Part shown: piece after piece, positions 35,533 through 49,300 of the stretch
Numbering within the stretch: position 1 is the stretch's first letter
Layout of the letters: each line of letters starts with the position of its first letter
Source of the DNA: Valencia hispanica
Lineage: Eukaryota > Chordata > Actinopteri > Cyprinodontiformes > Valenciidae
DNA length: 64,000 nt
NCBI GenBank assembly: GCA_963556495.2
Contig: OY747702.1
Coordinates: 55,593,786 to 55,657,785, forward strand
Reading direction: 5' to 3'
Notes under the pieces: generated by a model
Told to the model about the DNA's origin: nothing
Database searches by the model: none
What the model saw: only the letters and a program-made list of their open reading frames with translations
Translations under genes and position numbers: made by a program

Positions 35533-36381
35533 TAGGGGTGTAACGGTACATGTATTCATATTCGGAGTTTTCAATATGGTCCTGTTGGTTTGGTACGCAC
35601 AAGTACCAAACGAATACAGCTGTTTTCTACTTGAATACATGCATAATGTTTGTGTGCAGTGCAACGTTCCGCAGTGCAACTTTAAAATGTGACACCAAAA
35701 CAAAGCAGAAAGGACTCCCAGCTATCACTAAACTCTGCTAATTGGGAACATTAATGGTTTGTCATGCAGCTACAGTGGAAAAAGAAAGATGGACCAAACC
35801 AGAAGTTTGTTAGCGAACTCATCGTTCAACGCCACTAAGGTCCATAACACGCTCTGCACTGAACTGAATGACTCACCTGAAATAATGTCAAGCTGAATGT
35901 AAACATCACTGATACTAGAGAAAAAACAGCTGACGTCCACATGGCTACCAGTAGCATCCAATCAGCCCAAACTCCTGATTTTGTATAAAATGAAACTTGT
36001 TGGAATTCCTGTTGATATGAAGGGATTTTCACAGCTGTGAAATATTAAAACAACTCAAATATGAGCTGTATGATTTAACCAATTCTAAACAACAACACTG
36101 ACTGTGTTCTACTCTGGCTATGTCTGTTTGTACTATTCTATTTTATTATTTTAAAATCAAATCAAATCTCCAGTTAGTTCTGTACCTTGAACTTTTTTTA
36201 AGTTATAGAACATAATCAAATTAATCAAATTAATTTCAGAAATTGAAAGGAAGGAATTTGGGAAAGAAAAGGCTGTTTTAAAGTAAAGTAAAGTCATATG
36301 CACATTTGTATTTATCTTTCTTGATTAAAGTGTACCGAAAACATACCTAACCGTGATTTTCTGTGTACTGTTACACCCCCA
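35533..36381 (+). mobile_element. hAT-like element copy A, 849 bp
   Basis: Ends TAGGGGTGTAACGGTACA and, inward from the right, TGGGGGTGTAACAGTACA. The flanking octamers tccatcac and actattac match at 5 of 8. The interior (cagctatcactaaactc, gagtcattcag reverse complement, acatcactgatactagag) is shared with copies at 39134-39530 and 52707-53486. No transposase frame. Its right end lies 92 bp upstream of the Ig-domain exon. Confidence 0.8.
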
Positions 36382-36469
36382 ACTATTACTATATTTCATG
36401 CCAACTTACTTGAAGGTTTCTGTTCTTACTTTAATTTCATTTCTTACCTTTCCCTCTATTTCCCCCTAA

Positions 36470-38435
<1,966 letters not shown>

Positions 38436-38436
38436 A

Positions 38437-38527
<91 letters not shown>
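38436..38527. repeat. (AT)n microsatellite with GTAT interruptions
   Basis: About 90 bp of AT dinucleotides broken by two gtatgtat units. The frames rich in Tyr and Ile that cross it are artefacts of this repeat. Confidence 0.97.
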
Positions 38528-38532
<5 letters not shown>

Positions 38533-39133
38533 GTATGTATGATGTATATGGGGCTGAGGAACACAAAGTCAGTCAAGCCGACCCATAATAAACCTGACAG
38601 AACTCGATCAGAGAGAAAACAGATAACATTGGACGTGTCTAACTGTCCATGTGCGTGTTGCCTATCATGGAAAGATGGACACTATTATTCATTGGGGGGA
38701 AGCCGAGCTGTCATGTAAGTGCTTTGACATGTACCACATACATAAACATTATTCTAAACTAGAAAGCCTTTATTCCCTGATGGCACCAGTCTCTGTCAGA
38801 AAGATGATACTTCCAGCCACATTGCAAGGAATGAATTGATAAGGATCTGAGGAAACATGACAATGAATTTAACTTGATGTGGCCTTCTATCCCCCCTTAA
38901 CATCAGTTAAATCAAGATTATGTAGGATATGTCAGATAAATAATTCTGATCCATAATGGTCCTACTTGTCACTGAAATGCTACTACTACAGCTTTATGAT
39001 CTTACATTCCAGCAGAGCCTCAGGTCCTACAGTCTGTACATAAACAGACTTAAAAAGGTTCGACTTCTCATTACTTATTTGGTAATCATGCAGTTATGAC
39101 CAATTTTTCACATAGAATTAGATTTACATGCAC
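38528..39133. other. Intron stretch without recognised features
   Basis: About 600 bp. No gene or repeat recognised. Confidence 0.45.
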
Positions 39134-39530
39134 ATTAGGGGTGTAACGGTAGATTTATTTGTGTATTTCGGTACAGCCCTGTTGGTTCAGTACGCATGTG
39201 CACCGAACGATTATAGGTGATTTCTACTTGAACACATTCAGAATGTTTTATGTGCGGAACTCAAAGCGCAGTGCAACATTAAAAAGTGACACGAAAACAA
39301 AACAGAAAGAACTCCCAGCTATCACTAAACTCAGCTATTTGGAAATATTAATGGTTTCTCATGCAGCTACAGTTGAAAAAGAAAGATGGGCCGAACCAGA
39401 ATTTGTCAGCGAACTCTTCGTTCAACAACAATATAGGTTCATAAGATGCTCTGCACTGAACTGAATGACTCACCTGAAACAATGTCAAGCTGAATTTAAA
39501 CATCACTGATACTAGAGAAAAGAAACTACT
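39134..39530 (+). mobile_element. hAT-like element copy B, right end missing
   Basis: Starts TAGGGGTGTAACGGTAGA and runs colinear with copy A (gaactcccagctatcactaa, gctctgcactgaactgaatg) up to catcactgatactagag, then diverges near 39530, so its right third and terminus are absent. Confidence 0.75.
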
Positions 39531-39840
39531 GTACAAACAAAAGAGAAAAAGACTAACACGGATCGAAGAGACAAAATCCAGATGCACAAAGAACAGAATA
39601 ACAAAAATAAACTAAGAAACTAAACATAAAGGAATGAACTTACATGGCAACAACCTTCTACCACCAATGAACACAGAAAAATGAACTGAATATGACAACA
39701 CCTATAAAACAGAAATGAACAAGGAAATGTTCCAAATGCAAAAGAAAACCAAAACCCAAACAACCAAGGATCATAACAATTACTGTTAAAACTTTAGATT
39801 TGTCCGACTGAGCTAAATAAAAGCTTTTGTCATCAATGAC
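39531..39840. other. A-rich intron stretch
   Basis: Purine-rich, A-rich sequence of about 300 bp (many aaac/aaga words). No feature recognised. Confidence 0.45.
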
Positions 39841-40082
39841 TTAAAGTGTAACTGAACCCATTGAAAAAGCATAACCCCGCCCCCAGACAACATTTGAAAG
39901 ATTCTACAAAGTGGGCGGTGCCAGGAGGCACGGAGGGGCGTGGCCAAGTGTGGAGGATGAGCGGAGGGGGGAACGTGGGGGTGTGTTCAGGAGGACAATG
40001 ACAACTCGCTTAATCTGACACTGAAACATGGCCAGTGACCAAAGCGACGTTGGCAGTTTTGCGACTGATTGATCTGATCGAC

Positions 40083-40395
40083 GTTCATCTGTTTTGAACG
40101 TTAGCCTATGTTAGCATCACCACTCAGAGACTGGACTCCTCCTGTCTCCCTCTGCCTCAGGCAACGCTGACTCAGCGCCCTGAACCAGCGGATCTCCTCC
40201 GCCGTCACCGGAGGTAGAGGAGTAGAGGGAGGCTTTATGGAGCTCAGCGCCCCGAGCCGTATCAATTCGAGCCACTGGCTCGGGGCGCTGAGTCAGCGCT
40301 GCCTGAGGCTGGTGCTGCTGAGGCAGAGGGAGACAGGATGGGTCTGGTCTCTGAGTGGTAATGCTAACATAGGCTAATGTTCAAAACAGTATGTT
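40083..40395. repeat. Long inverted repeat (hairpin) inside the TTAA element
   Basis: The left arm (gttttgaacgttagcctatg, ttagcatcaccactcagaga, ctgtctccctctgcctcagg, ctgactcagcgccc) recurs in reverse complement on the right (gggcgctgagtcagcg, cagagggagacagg, tctctgagtggtaatgctaa, cataggctaatgttcaaaac). Arms are roughly 100-130 bp, with only a few mismatches and one indel, around a loop near 40200-40260. Confidence 0.85.
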
Positions 40396-40549
40396 AGCTA
40401 TGCTAACTAAGTGCTAATGTGATAATAATGGTAACCTGAAAAACGCAATCCAACTCCAAACTCGCCACGGGGCCAGTATGTCTTATAGTTTTATACTTTC
40501 TGTAACATAGAAAGTTCTCTTATATCAGATCTTCTGTTCCTATTGTGTC

Positions 40550-40897
40550 TCTGCTCTGTCTTCTCAAACCACCAGACGGTCGTGGCAGATGGCCGCTCCT
40601 ACTGAGCCTGGTTCTGTTGGAGGTTTCTTACTGTTAAAGGGGAGTTTTTCCTCTCCACCGTCGCTACATGCTTGCTCAGTATGAGGGATTGCTGAAGGAT
40701 TGCTGTGGTTGGAAAGTCTGCATCAACGGGGCCCAACCTCACGCCAAGGACTGATGCAATCTGCTGGGATTCCTTAAATAGGAAACTTTTTAACTGATTG
40801 GAATGTTTGTATAAATGCATTGAAATGACTTCTTGTTAAGTGCCTTGAGATGACATCTGTTGTGAATTGGCGCTATATAAATAAACTGAATTGAATA
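40550..40897 (+). mobile_element. LINE-type 3' end (ggcgctatataaataaa tail)
   Basis: Contains ggtttcttactgttaaaggg, gagtttttcctctccaccgt, cgctacatgcttgctcagta and the tail gaattggcgctatataaata followed by aactgaattgaata. This combination is a widespread fish non-LTR 3' region. Only the non-coding end is present. Confidence 0.65.
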
Positions 40898-41341
40898 CCC
40901 AAACCCAGGGGGCGTGTCTGTGAGACCATGCCTATGACAGAGTCAATGCCCGTGACATAAAGATGTACCGCTCTCCACCAATCACAAATTTCAAATGCAG
41001 TAGCCACCGTTCAACTCTAGGAGGGCAGCATTAAGACGTTTTTAGACCAAAAAGTGTAGAATTAAACAAGTTTACAAGAAAATGTAAAAAAATCCCCAGA
41101 AACTGAAAGATTGCATTGGTAAAGACCCATTTATACAGTTAATAGGCAAAAAAAGTTGTTTTGGGTTTAGTTACTCTTTAACATATAAAGTACAATTAAA
41201 AAATCGACTGTGGGTCATCAGGAGACACAGCTGTGTGAACAATGTCACCATGATAGGTGTGAAAATTAATCTAGAGTCTCCTGATGAATTTTTGCAAGTG
41301 GCAGCATTGTGTAGGACTTAAAATCGAGCTTTGTAAAACTC

Positions 41342-41806
41342 CTTATACCATGGTCTGGTTGAATACTCTATTCTGATTGGCTGGAGGGTGTAGGTTAAAA
41401 AGTGATAATGTACAAGGGCGTCCCATCAAATTGCCTGATGACAGTTCTAAATTATTGCGCTGGCTCAAACGCTAGATGGTAACCATGGCAACGGAGACTC
41501 TAGGTTATTTCACAGTTGACTCAACGCAACATGGTAAGTAGTGCACTGGCCTTCTGAAATGATATTTTTTATCACGTAACGTAGGTAAAGCCACAATCTC
41601 ACTTCCCATCGCTGATCAACTGCTGCAGTCGGGTCCCTGTAGCCACATTGCTTGGCAACGCCTGTATACGGGAGATACTAAATAGTGCGCTCGTGCTTGT
41701 GCGCTTATAAAAATAAAAACCCTCACGATTTTAACTCTAAAACACATTAAAGTATTATTAATTGATTAAATACTTCTTTCTTTCGTAAGTGACCATGGTA
41801 TAAGCG
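41342..41806. mobile_element. MITE with CTTATACCATGGTC ends
   Basis: A 14-bp terminal inverted repeat, CTTATACCATGGTC, at 41342 and its reverse complement GACCATGGTATAAG ending at about 41806. The left end continues gattgaatac type sequence (gttgaatactctattctgattggctgg). The right end adjoins the next element. Target duplication not resolved. Confidence 0.6.
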
Positions 41807-41830
41807 GGATAATGCGCTTTGAGGTGTCCA

Positions 41831-42196
41831 TTAACAGAAATTAATGGACTTCGCGGAAGCAATCGTCCTCCGCTCGGTGTGTCTCCGACAGAAAGTAGCT
41901 GAAGTTGCCCCAGAAAGTCGCTAGATGTCGCCAGATGACATGATACGCTAATTTAACAGAAATTAATGGGCTTCGCGGAAGCAACCGTCCTCCGCTCGGT
42001 GTGTCTCCGACAGAAAGTAGCTGAAGTTGCCCCAGAAAGTCGCTAGATGTCGCCAGATGACATGATAGGCTAATTTAACAGAAATTAATGGGCTTCGCGG
42101 AAGCAACCGTCCTCCGCTCGGTGTGTCTCCGACAGAAAGTAGCTGAAGTTGCCCCAGAAAGTCGCTAGATGTCGCCAGATGACGTGATACGCTAAT
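41831..42196. repeat. 3 x 122-bp tandem repeat
   Basis: Units start at 41831, 41953 and 42075, each with ttaacagaaattaatgg, cttcgcggaagcaa, cctccgctcggtgtgtctcc, gacagaaagtagctgaagtt and agtcgctagatgtcgccaga. They differ at only a few positions (for example ggact/gggct, gatacgc/gataggc). Confidence 0.97.
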
Positions 42197-42284
42197 TTGC
42201 ATAATGATGATGTCATCAGGTGATGACGGATGAAATATAAAGGAGGAAATAATTATATTTAGATTAGGATTACAGGGTTAAACA

Positions 42285-42395
42285 ATACATTGTTTAAACA
42301 GGGGAAACATGCTACAGAGAAATGTGACTCCTGTCTTCAAGAAGAGACTGTGGAACATGTTCTATTATTTTGCCTGAAGTAAACTGGAGAAAACT
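42285..42395 (+). pseudogene. LINE ORF C-terminal fragment
   Basis: One + frame reads FKQGKHATEKCDSCLQEETV followed by EHVLLFC. A Cys-His block of the form 'GKHxTxxCxxCxxxETVEHVLxxC' is the C-terminal zinc-knuckle of several vertebrate non-LTR retrotransposon proteins. Only this piece is present, bounded by unrelated sequence. Confidence 0.5.
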
Positions 42396-42889
42396 GGTAC
42401 AAAATTTACAAGATATCAAATTCCAACTGGACATCAAAGACCTTTTAAACAAAATGTAAAGTTCTGAAAAAAAAATGTTTGCTAAACATATGAAATTAAT
42501 ACAGAGAATATAGTTGTTTGTTTTTTAGTACTTTGTAAAACTAAGTAGGGCATATTTAGCATGCATCAAATATTTCTTGCCAACCGCAACAGAAGTTTAT
42601 TGCTTATGGTATTATTTTCAGTGGGTTTTTTTGGTCATAAGTTTTAAATGTCGTACGTTTTTGAACTCACCATACATTTCGAACGTTCCTTGAATGCACC
42701 ACAGGTGTGGGATGCAGGTGGTACAGACAAGCTTCTGCCTTAATTCCCGTTGAAAGATCAGTCTTATATACATGCAGATTTATTTTTTACTTTTGAATTA
42801 ACATTTACTACAAAAAGCTTCATTTGTTTATGATTGGTAAGTCAACATACTCTGATCATGCTGCTTACACATGCGCAGATCATTCCCTG

Positions 42890-43025
42890 TCTGAGCAAAG
42901 TTTCACAGAAAGTAGCTAAGGGTGGTCAGAAATGTCGCTAGATTAGTCGCTTGGCGCTTTTTGGAAAAAAAGTCGTTAAGGGGGTCTAAAAAGTCGTTAG
43001 AAATAGCGACAAACTCGCTAAGTTG
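42890..43025. repeat. Diverged fourth copy of the 122-bp unit
   Basis: The words cagaaagtagctaag, gtcgctagattagtcgct and aaagtcgttag resemble cagaaagtagctgaag and gtcgctagatgtcgcc of the tandem units, with substitutions and small insertions. Confidence 0.5.
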
Positions 43026-43115
43026 GTAACACTGCCTCCGCTTCGCGTCGGACGGTTCACGCCTCCGCATTGTTCATTAATTTCTGTTAATGGACACCTC
43101 GTCGGGGATTATCCC

Positions 43116-45600
43116 TTACATATCTAACATATCTATATAGTTTAGGTGTTGCCGCAGAGGTCGCACTAGATATTTTTGTTGTCCGTCATTTTGACCGACG
43201 AGGTTAAAAAAGTTAGGTCACAATCTATTTGTACCCATCAATTTTTAAAATTATAACATACTCAATTGTATTTTCTTTTCTTTTTAATTAATATTTAGTC
43301 CGTACAATCTGACAACTACATATAAAAAATTAGAAAATACAAACAGTTCACCTGCCTTGGCCTGAACGGACAGTCTCACATGATCCTGCTGCTCCTCATA
43401 GAAATGTAATGTGCATCTATTTTTGCATAATCCAATAGTGCAATTGCTGCAGAGGTATTTGTGGTGAGGTTGTGGATTTTTGCCATGGGCAGATGACTTC
43501 TCATGAGAAGATGTTCTGGAGGCTGAATCCACACTCTGCTGCCACAATGGAGAGGGGAAGTAAGCTCCACTTCAACCAAAGTTTTGAAATCAGGAAACGT
43601 GCTGTCTGCTCCTGGATAGCGTGATGCATTGAGTACGGTGTCAATGTCTGAGATGATGTTCAGATGCTCTCATGGAAATCCTTAACTTTTTATTTATTTA
43701 ATTACCTGTGCTCCGTGCATAAAGTTGCAAATTTCTGCGCATTCGCGCCAAGTGGTCAGAGGTGTGAATACTAATCTGTCAAAATAACAGACGGCCTTCA
43801 GCTTTTTCTATCACTGTTTAAAAAAACTGGTTAAATATGGAAAATATTTGGTTAACGTGACCCCTGAGATGCCTATTATTGATTCTCTTGTGTAGAAAAA
43901 GAGTAACATCTGAATTAACGGCTGCACTTAAGTCTAAAAATACACTAATTATTTTTTCATATCTAGGTTACAGCTAATATCATTACCAATTTTTTATGGT
44001 GGGTCTCTTTGTCATAATTGGATCATTTGTCGCTACTGGATATTTTCAAATATCAGCATTCAGAATATGGTTTATTTAATCACTTGAAAAGTTTAACATT
44101 TTGCTTAAAAATTGTGATTAAAAAATAGATCTGTAGTTACGAAACAAGGACACCTTGAGGTTATGTCTCTATAGTGTTTAGCAGCAGCAATCTTAAAAGC
44201 AGTGGGAAATACATATCTATTTTTTTCCCCAAATGTCAGAGGAGGTTTTCAATGAAGATGTTGGTTTTTGATCTAAAAAGCAAGTTCTGTATCCTAGTTG
44301 TGAGATGACTGCTCCACATTTTAGCTAAAAAGAAAAGAAGAGTGTTTTCTCACCAGTGGAGAAGGACTCCAAGGCAGTAATACCTTCCATTCTGATGGGT
44401 GTTGGCAGTAACTAACATTTTAGCATATTTCGCCTTACTGTTGGTTTGGGCTTTGTGTTTTACGACTGACATAATCCAATATGTCAGATTGTGTTCTTGG
44501 TGACTGTGTTTAGAAAATGGTGGGAGTGACAGAGACAAAGAGAGAAGATGAAAGGGGATACCTAAGGGGTTCAGCCCTAGAGGAAGGACCTACTTTTATA
44601 ACTCTGTGTGTGTGTGTCAATCTGTATGCACAGCACCAGACTGGCATTTGTCTTACTTTCTTCCACATCAAAAGAAGCATGGAAACTCATGCGATGAAGC
44701 CCAGATGCAGTCCCAATTTACCTTAACCCTTGTTTCGCTTTTTGACAGAAAAGGCCTAGATGAGCTTGATACCGCAGTGCACAATTAAGGCAACAGTGTC
44801 GCAGTAGATAAAGGGAATCCAGCAAAGCCACGAGTGTTACGTTAAATGTTGATAACCCTTAAAAGGAGTAAGACACAACCAGCGATTGCCAGCCATCCAT
44901 GGTACCATAAGCTGCCTGTAAAATGTTTCTTCTGTTTGTTGGTGATGTCTGTTACCCTTTAAATGCAGTGCCAACACTGCAAATTAGAGTCCAACAGCTC
45001 ATCTGCAATAAGCTTTCTAAAGTCATTTTCCATAGTATAATATGTGTGCTTTTAGACAACACGAGGGCAAAAATAGTTGCAAACCCAAAGTGCTGTAAGA
45101 GTCTTTAGGAGGATTTGCAAAGTGAGATAAAGCTTCACTGGGTCAAAAGAAGCTTTGATGTGTTTTTTTTTAATTCCCCGGCAAACAACTTTTTTTCTCC
45201 TTTGTTTTCGTCGGTTCAATACAACTAGCTTTTGTTTCATCTTTTTGATATCGCCTGAAGACACATGGTAGAGTTCGGTGTCCTGACCACAGGTGGTCCC
45301 TGTCTGCTCTTTGCACATATACTTGTCTGTTCCCAGAGTGATTTTTATCAGATCTTGCACTGTGTATTTTTAATTCGAATGTCAACCGAGGAATGAAAGC
45401 ACCTGCTGTCAAGAGATGTAGATTATTCTTGGAAGGGCTTTGTCTGAGGTTCTAATGACTGCATGAACACAACATTCAAACACTTTAGTTTTTCAGTCCT
45501 TGTGTTTGGGATGTGGAAAACATAGTTAAGCTAATGTGTAGCAAATAACAGTGATGCATCAAATTAACATGCTTTTAGTTGTTATGGAACATGGAACCGA
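43116..45600. other. Intron stretch, no supported gene
   Basis: About 2.5 kb. A short block at 43140-43210 (gtcattttgaccgacgagg) looks repeat-derived. Otherwise no gene, RNA or repeat recognised. Confidence 0.45.
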
Positions 45601-45840
45601 GCTGTGGTGAACCCTTCAATCAGTAGTCCTCTGAATCTTGTTACAAATCCTAATGGGTGCTTCATTTGCATAATTAGGACACCTAAACATTTGGGCAGAT
45701 TTACTGCCAACAGTATTGTGGTGCCTGATAATAAACCATTTACAAATAGTAATTCTACTGGAATAAATGTACATTTGCACAGATTTGCTAATGCACATGT
45801 ACTGATAATAGGTTGAAATTTACTGACCTGACAAAAACCT
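45600..45840. other. Possible conserved non-coding block
   Basis: Three overlapping frames on both strands are open for 60-87 codons here, without coding similarity. The block contains tttgcataattaggac, combining an octamer-like TTTGCATA and a homeodomain TAATTA word, with no repeat similarity. Conservation cannot be tested here, so this is only a candidate. Confidence 0.25.
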
Positions 45841-45908
45841 GTCAAGTAAGGCAGAGAAAGTTTGTTTATTTTTCATTTAATTTAATTTTTTTATGGTTAA
45901 GTCACGAA

Positions 45909-46362
45909 AGGCTACATTCACACTGCAGGCAAAAGCGCATCAAATCCGACTCTTTTGCCCATATTCATCTCAGATTTTTTTTCTATTCAAATCCAACCTG
46001 GGTCACCTTCATATGTGGTAATAAATCCGATGTATCTGATATTTGTGAAAGCGACTGCAGTCTGAATGGTCATGTCGCATTAAATCCGTCTTGTGTGTTA
46101 CTGACACGAGACAGGCGTCGCTAATCTGCACCGGAGGAAGCAAATGTTCCTACAAGCATGGCGGATGACGGAGTCCAAACTCTGTGGGCTGTCATTTCTC
46201 TCATCGTCCTTCTTTCTCTAGTTAATTTGTCACAACTGTGTCAGTTCCAATTGTGCAGGAATCACCAAACTGCTGCACAAACCCTAACACCTGTAGCCGC
46301 CATTTTTATTCCTGTTTTTTATTTAATCGAAAAATCGGATTTGAGCAGTGAGAACGTAGCCT
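45909..46362 (+). mobile_element. DNA-transposon relic with small ORF
   Basis: Inverted ends AGGCTACATTCACACTG and, inward from the right, AGGCTACGTTCTCACTG (2 differences over 17). Subterminal aaatccga words at both ends (aaatccgac, cggattt) pair with each other. The pattern resembles fish PIF/Harbinger-type MITEs, but the flanking trinucleotides (gaa, aag) do not confirm a target duplication. Confidence 0.65.
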
Positions 46363-46364
46363 AA
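46158..46364 (+). pseudogene. Small hydrophobic ORF carried by the element
   Basis: The ATG at 46158 opens 68 codons: MADDGVQTLWAVISLIVLLS followed by LVNLSQLCQFQLCRNHQTAA. Residues 8-25 are strongly hydrophobic and could be a membrane segment or signal anchor, followed by a Gln/Arg-containing tail. The last codons run across the element's right terminus, so the true end is probably earlier by splicing. It may be the start of a transposon protein. I do not recognise the family. Confidence 0.35.
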
Positions 46365-46369
46365 GGTAA

Positions 46370-49300
46370 TGTGGGTCTGGCCCAGTTCAAAAGAGACCAT
46401 TTTAGACCCCCTCACACTATGAAAGTGAGTTGGAATGAATGATCTCTTGAGGGTCTTCAAGAGGTTTTCTGAGTTGTATCAAGCTCCCTGAGATGCATGA
46501 TGGGAGTTTGAGAATTCCCATTCGGATTTAAGCTAACTCAAAACATCTGCAGGGAGATTGGGGTGGTTAATTGTCATGGTGGCACCATCTCTGGGTGTGC
46601 CATAAAAGAGCCTGGAGGCAGCATTGGCAGTTTAGTATTTAAGTATTTACTACATCCAGAGGCAATAAGCTCTACATCCATACCTTTCAGCCGTGAAATC
46701 ATTGAAGCACGTCCCATTTAAATCCTAATTTAACCAGAAGGTTGTTCCAAAATACGCCATGCAGCAGAATGTGAGATGGAATCTGGTTCATGATGTGAGT
46801 GAAATCCAAACTAAACCGTTAAGAGATTGGTGCACACTGGATTATATGCCTATCCACGTTTCCTCTAAATCGGACAAATAGTTGCAAGTCAATAAATGCG
46901 AATACTATGGAAGGATTAATTTATCTCATTCATTAAGTAAAGAAGTGGAACTCATTTCCAACAGAGTGATGTGTTTCAATGTATTTATATCTGTTAATGT
47001 CTTATGGTGATTACTAACAGCATATGAAAACCTAACTTATTTTTGCATGAGCTACAGTATCATTTTGACGCATTATGAAGGTGAGTACATCAGTGATTTT
47101 CACAATCCTCTGAAGGCTACAAATAGCCCTGTTAGCTGTGCACCTTGTTCTACCACACGTTTTCCTTCCAATCAACTTTTCATTAATATGTTCGGATACA
47201 AAATTTTGTAACATAACATTTCAGTAGAACAAACAAAACATAACTTTTATTCAAATATATCACTTTGTGTGTAATCAGTCTATGTAACATTTATAGTAAT
47301 TTTTATAAAAGTGCACAAGCACGTTTTTTGCATCAAGTTTTTTAAACATACCAGCCTCTGGTATTCTTAAATCATACAACTTTGTAACGACAAAAACGGT
47401 TTTGTCAAGTCAAAAGTCAAGTGCTTTGTTCTAACAACAACAACAACATTCACCAAACTAACAGTGACTGTGAATAAGCTCCTACTTTTTTTTCCTGAGA
47501 TAGAAAAACATCACAAAGCAATAAAAACCGTGCAGCACTCCACTGCTTTCTCTTATGCTAGACTGATAAAAGCAGCCTCTTAGTTAAAGGCACATGTCAG
47601 TCCACCAGAGGTTTGCAAAGCACCACCTGAACGCCCACATATAACACTGTCATATTGACACATGTCAAATTGACAATCTCACATATACACTAACAGAACC
47701 AAAAAAAAACCCTGCAAAATGGCTTCAAGATGTTTTAAAACATCTTGGAAAGAGATGCATCCAGAAGCCTTTAGAGCATCACTGAATATCTCTGCTCTTT
47801 ACTATAAAATGTAAATGTTTAAAGACAAAACATTTATACTAACTAGTTGTTTTAAAGGTAGATTTGAACAAAGGGGGCCTCAACCAAATAACAAAATGTT
47901 ACAAAAGGTAATGTTACAAAAGGTAACATTTTTATTTTTAATGAGTTTATTGAATGATTTAGTAATTTAGATAAGAATTAAATATGTCTAAAAGCAACAT
48001 TTTCAAAAAATAACCAGGCTCGCATCTCTGAAACCTTTACATTTGTTCAATTTAATTTGCCTCATAAATCACTATTGTTTTGTATTTCTAGTGCCTGTTG
48101 GCCTTCTGATTGTGGAGTTTCATGAAGTGACTGAGTTAAACTATCACTTCGGACTATGAGCACTTTGTATCTCAATGTATGCAGCTGTTTTGATTATGAC
48201 TTTTTAAGGCTGAGTCTCTGCTGCTGTGTGGATTACCTCTAAAAACTAATGGCAAGTGATCCAGCATTCAGCATGGTGCATTTACAGAAAACTGTTCAAA
48301 TCTGTGTCTAAGCCAAACTGCATCAAGCTGAACCGCCGATGGACTATGCAGTGGCTTAATCCAGATTTATTTTTGGCTCTCAAGCTTCCAGTCCATCATT
48401 GTTGTTCTTTCCATAGACAAGAGAATGGACTTCACATGCACCTGGTACCCAAAAATGCATTTTAAATTGCCTTGCAGACAAATTTAGTACAATTGCTTGT
48501 TGAAAATATTTGTGAGCATCCACTGCCAGCATTGATTAGTCATATTTCTGTGAGTACATGAGACGTTTGCTGTGTAATCCCGCAGGCGTTCCCAGTTTAG
48601 AACACGGTTATTTTGGAGGTTTTTTGACCACGTTCAGATCTAGTAAACTGCACATTAATCCCACTGGGGAGCTTGCATACTGCAGTCCAATAGACTCTTG
48701 CTAAATTTTGACAAAGCAGCTTACTGTAATTCCGTGAAGCTGACCGTTGCTGGCTATTGCATCATCATCCAAGGCTGTCAGTAAATCACTCCTCTCCCAA
48801 CGGCCAAGCCAAAGACACATCAATGAACTATAAAGGCGTGCGGGTTTGTAAACATTCATCTTACATTTACAGGTTAAGATGTGAGGACAATACTGTTAGG
48901 ATTCCAGTGGTGATGAGGAAAAGTGCATATGACTTATTTTATATTTCATTCTAGGATTTGTGGAACAGGATACCAGGGGGAATAGATTGCAGTTCTAATT
49001 TATCAATCAAACTTTTAATCAATCAAGTTTGATTGAGTTTGAAGTCTGATAGTTTCAAATTAGAGAAAGAATATTGTTTTAACATAAGAGCTTAGCAATA
49101 AAATGTTTTTAAAAATCTGAGCTTTGTCAAATAAACAGTGACTTATCAGATATTGTTTTATAAGGAGTAATGTAGTTCAAACAGGGTATTAAGAGTAGAA
49201 CCTGAGCTACACACTATGTTAGGAATTTCATACTATAACTGCATAGACGAGATGAACCATATGGAACATCCAATACCTGAGGTTGTACATGTTATCAAAA

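Larger units (their letters stand above)
39845..41177. mobile_element. TTAA-flanked element, 1.3 kb, composite
   Basis: Flanked by TTAA at 39841-39844 and 41178-41181. Inverted ends AGTGTAACTGAACCCA and, inward from the right, AGAGTAACTAAACCCA. The interior holds GC-rich sequence (gtgggcggtg, ggggcgtgg), a long hairpin (40083-40395) and a nested LINE-type 3' end (40550-40897). No transposase frame. Confidence 0.75.
41805..43115. mobile_element. Inverted-repeat element with 122-bp tandem units
   Basis: The left part GGGATAAT...GAGGTGTCCATTAACAGA is mirrored on the right as taatttctgttaatggacac followed by ctcgtcggggattatccc. Between them are three tandem 122-bp units (41831-42196), a LINE-like ORF fragment (42285-42395), and a diverged fourth unit (42890-43025). 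The class is unknown. Confidence 0.6.
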
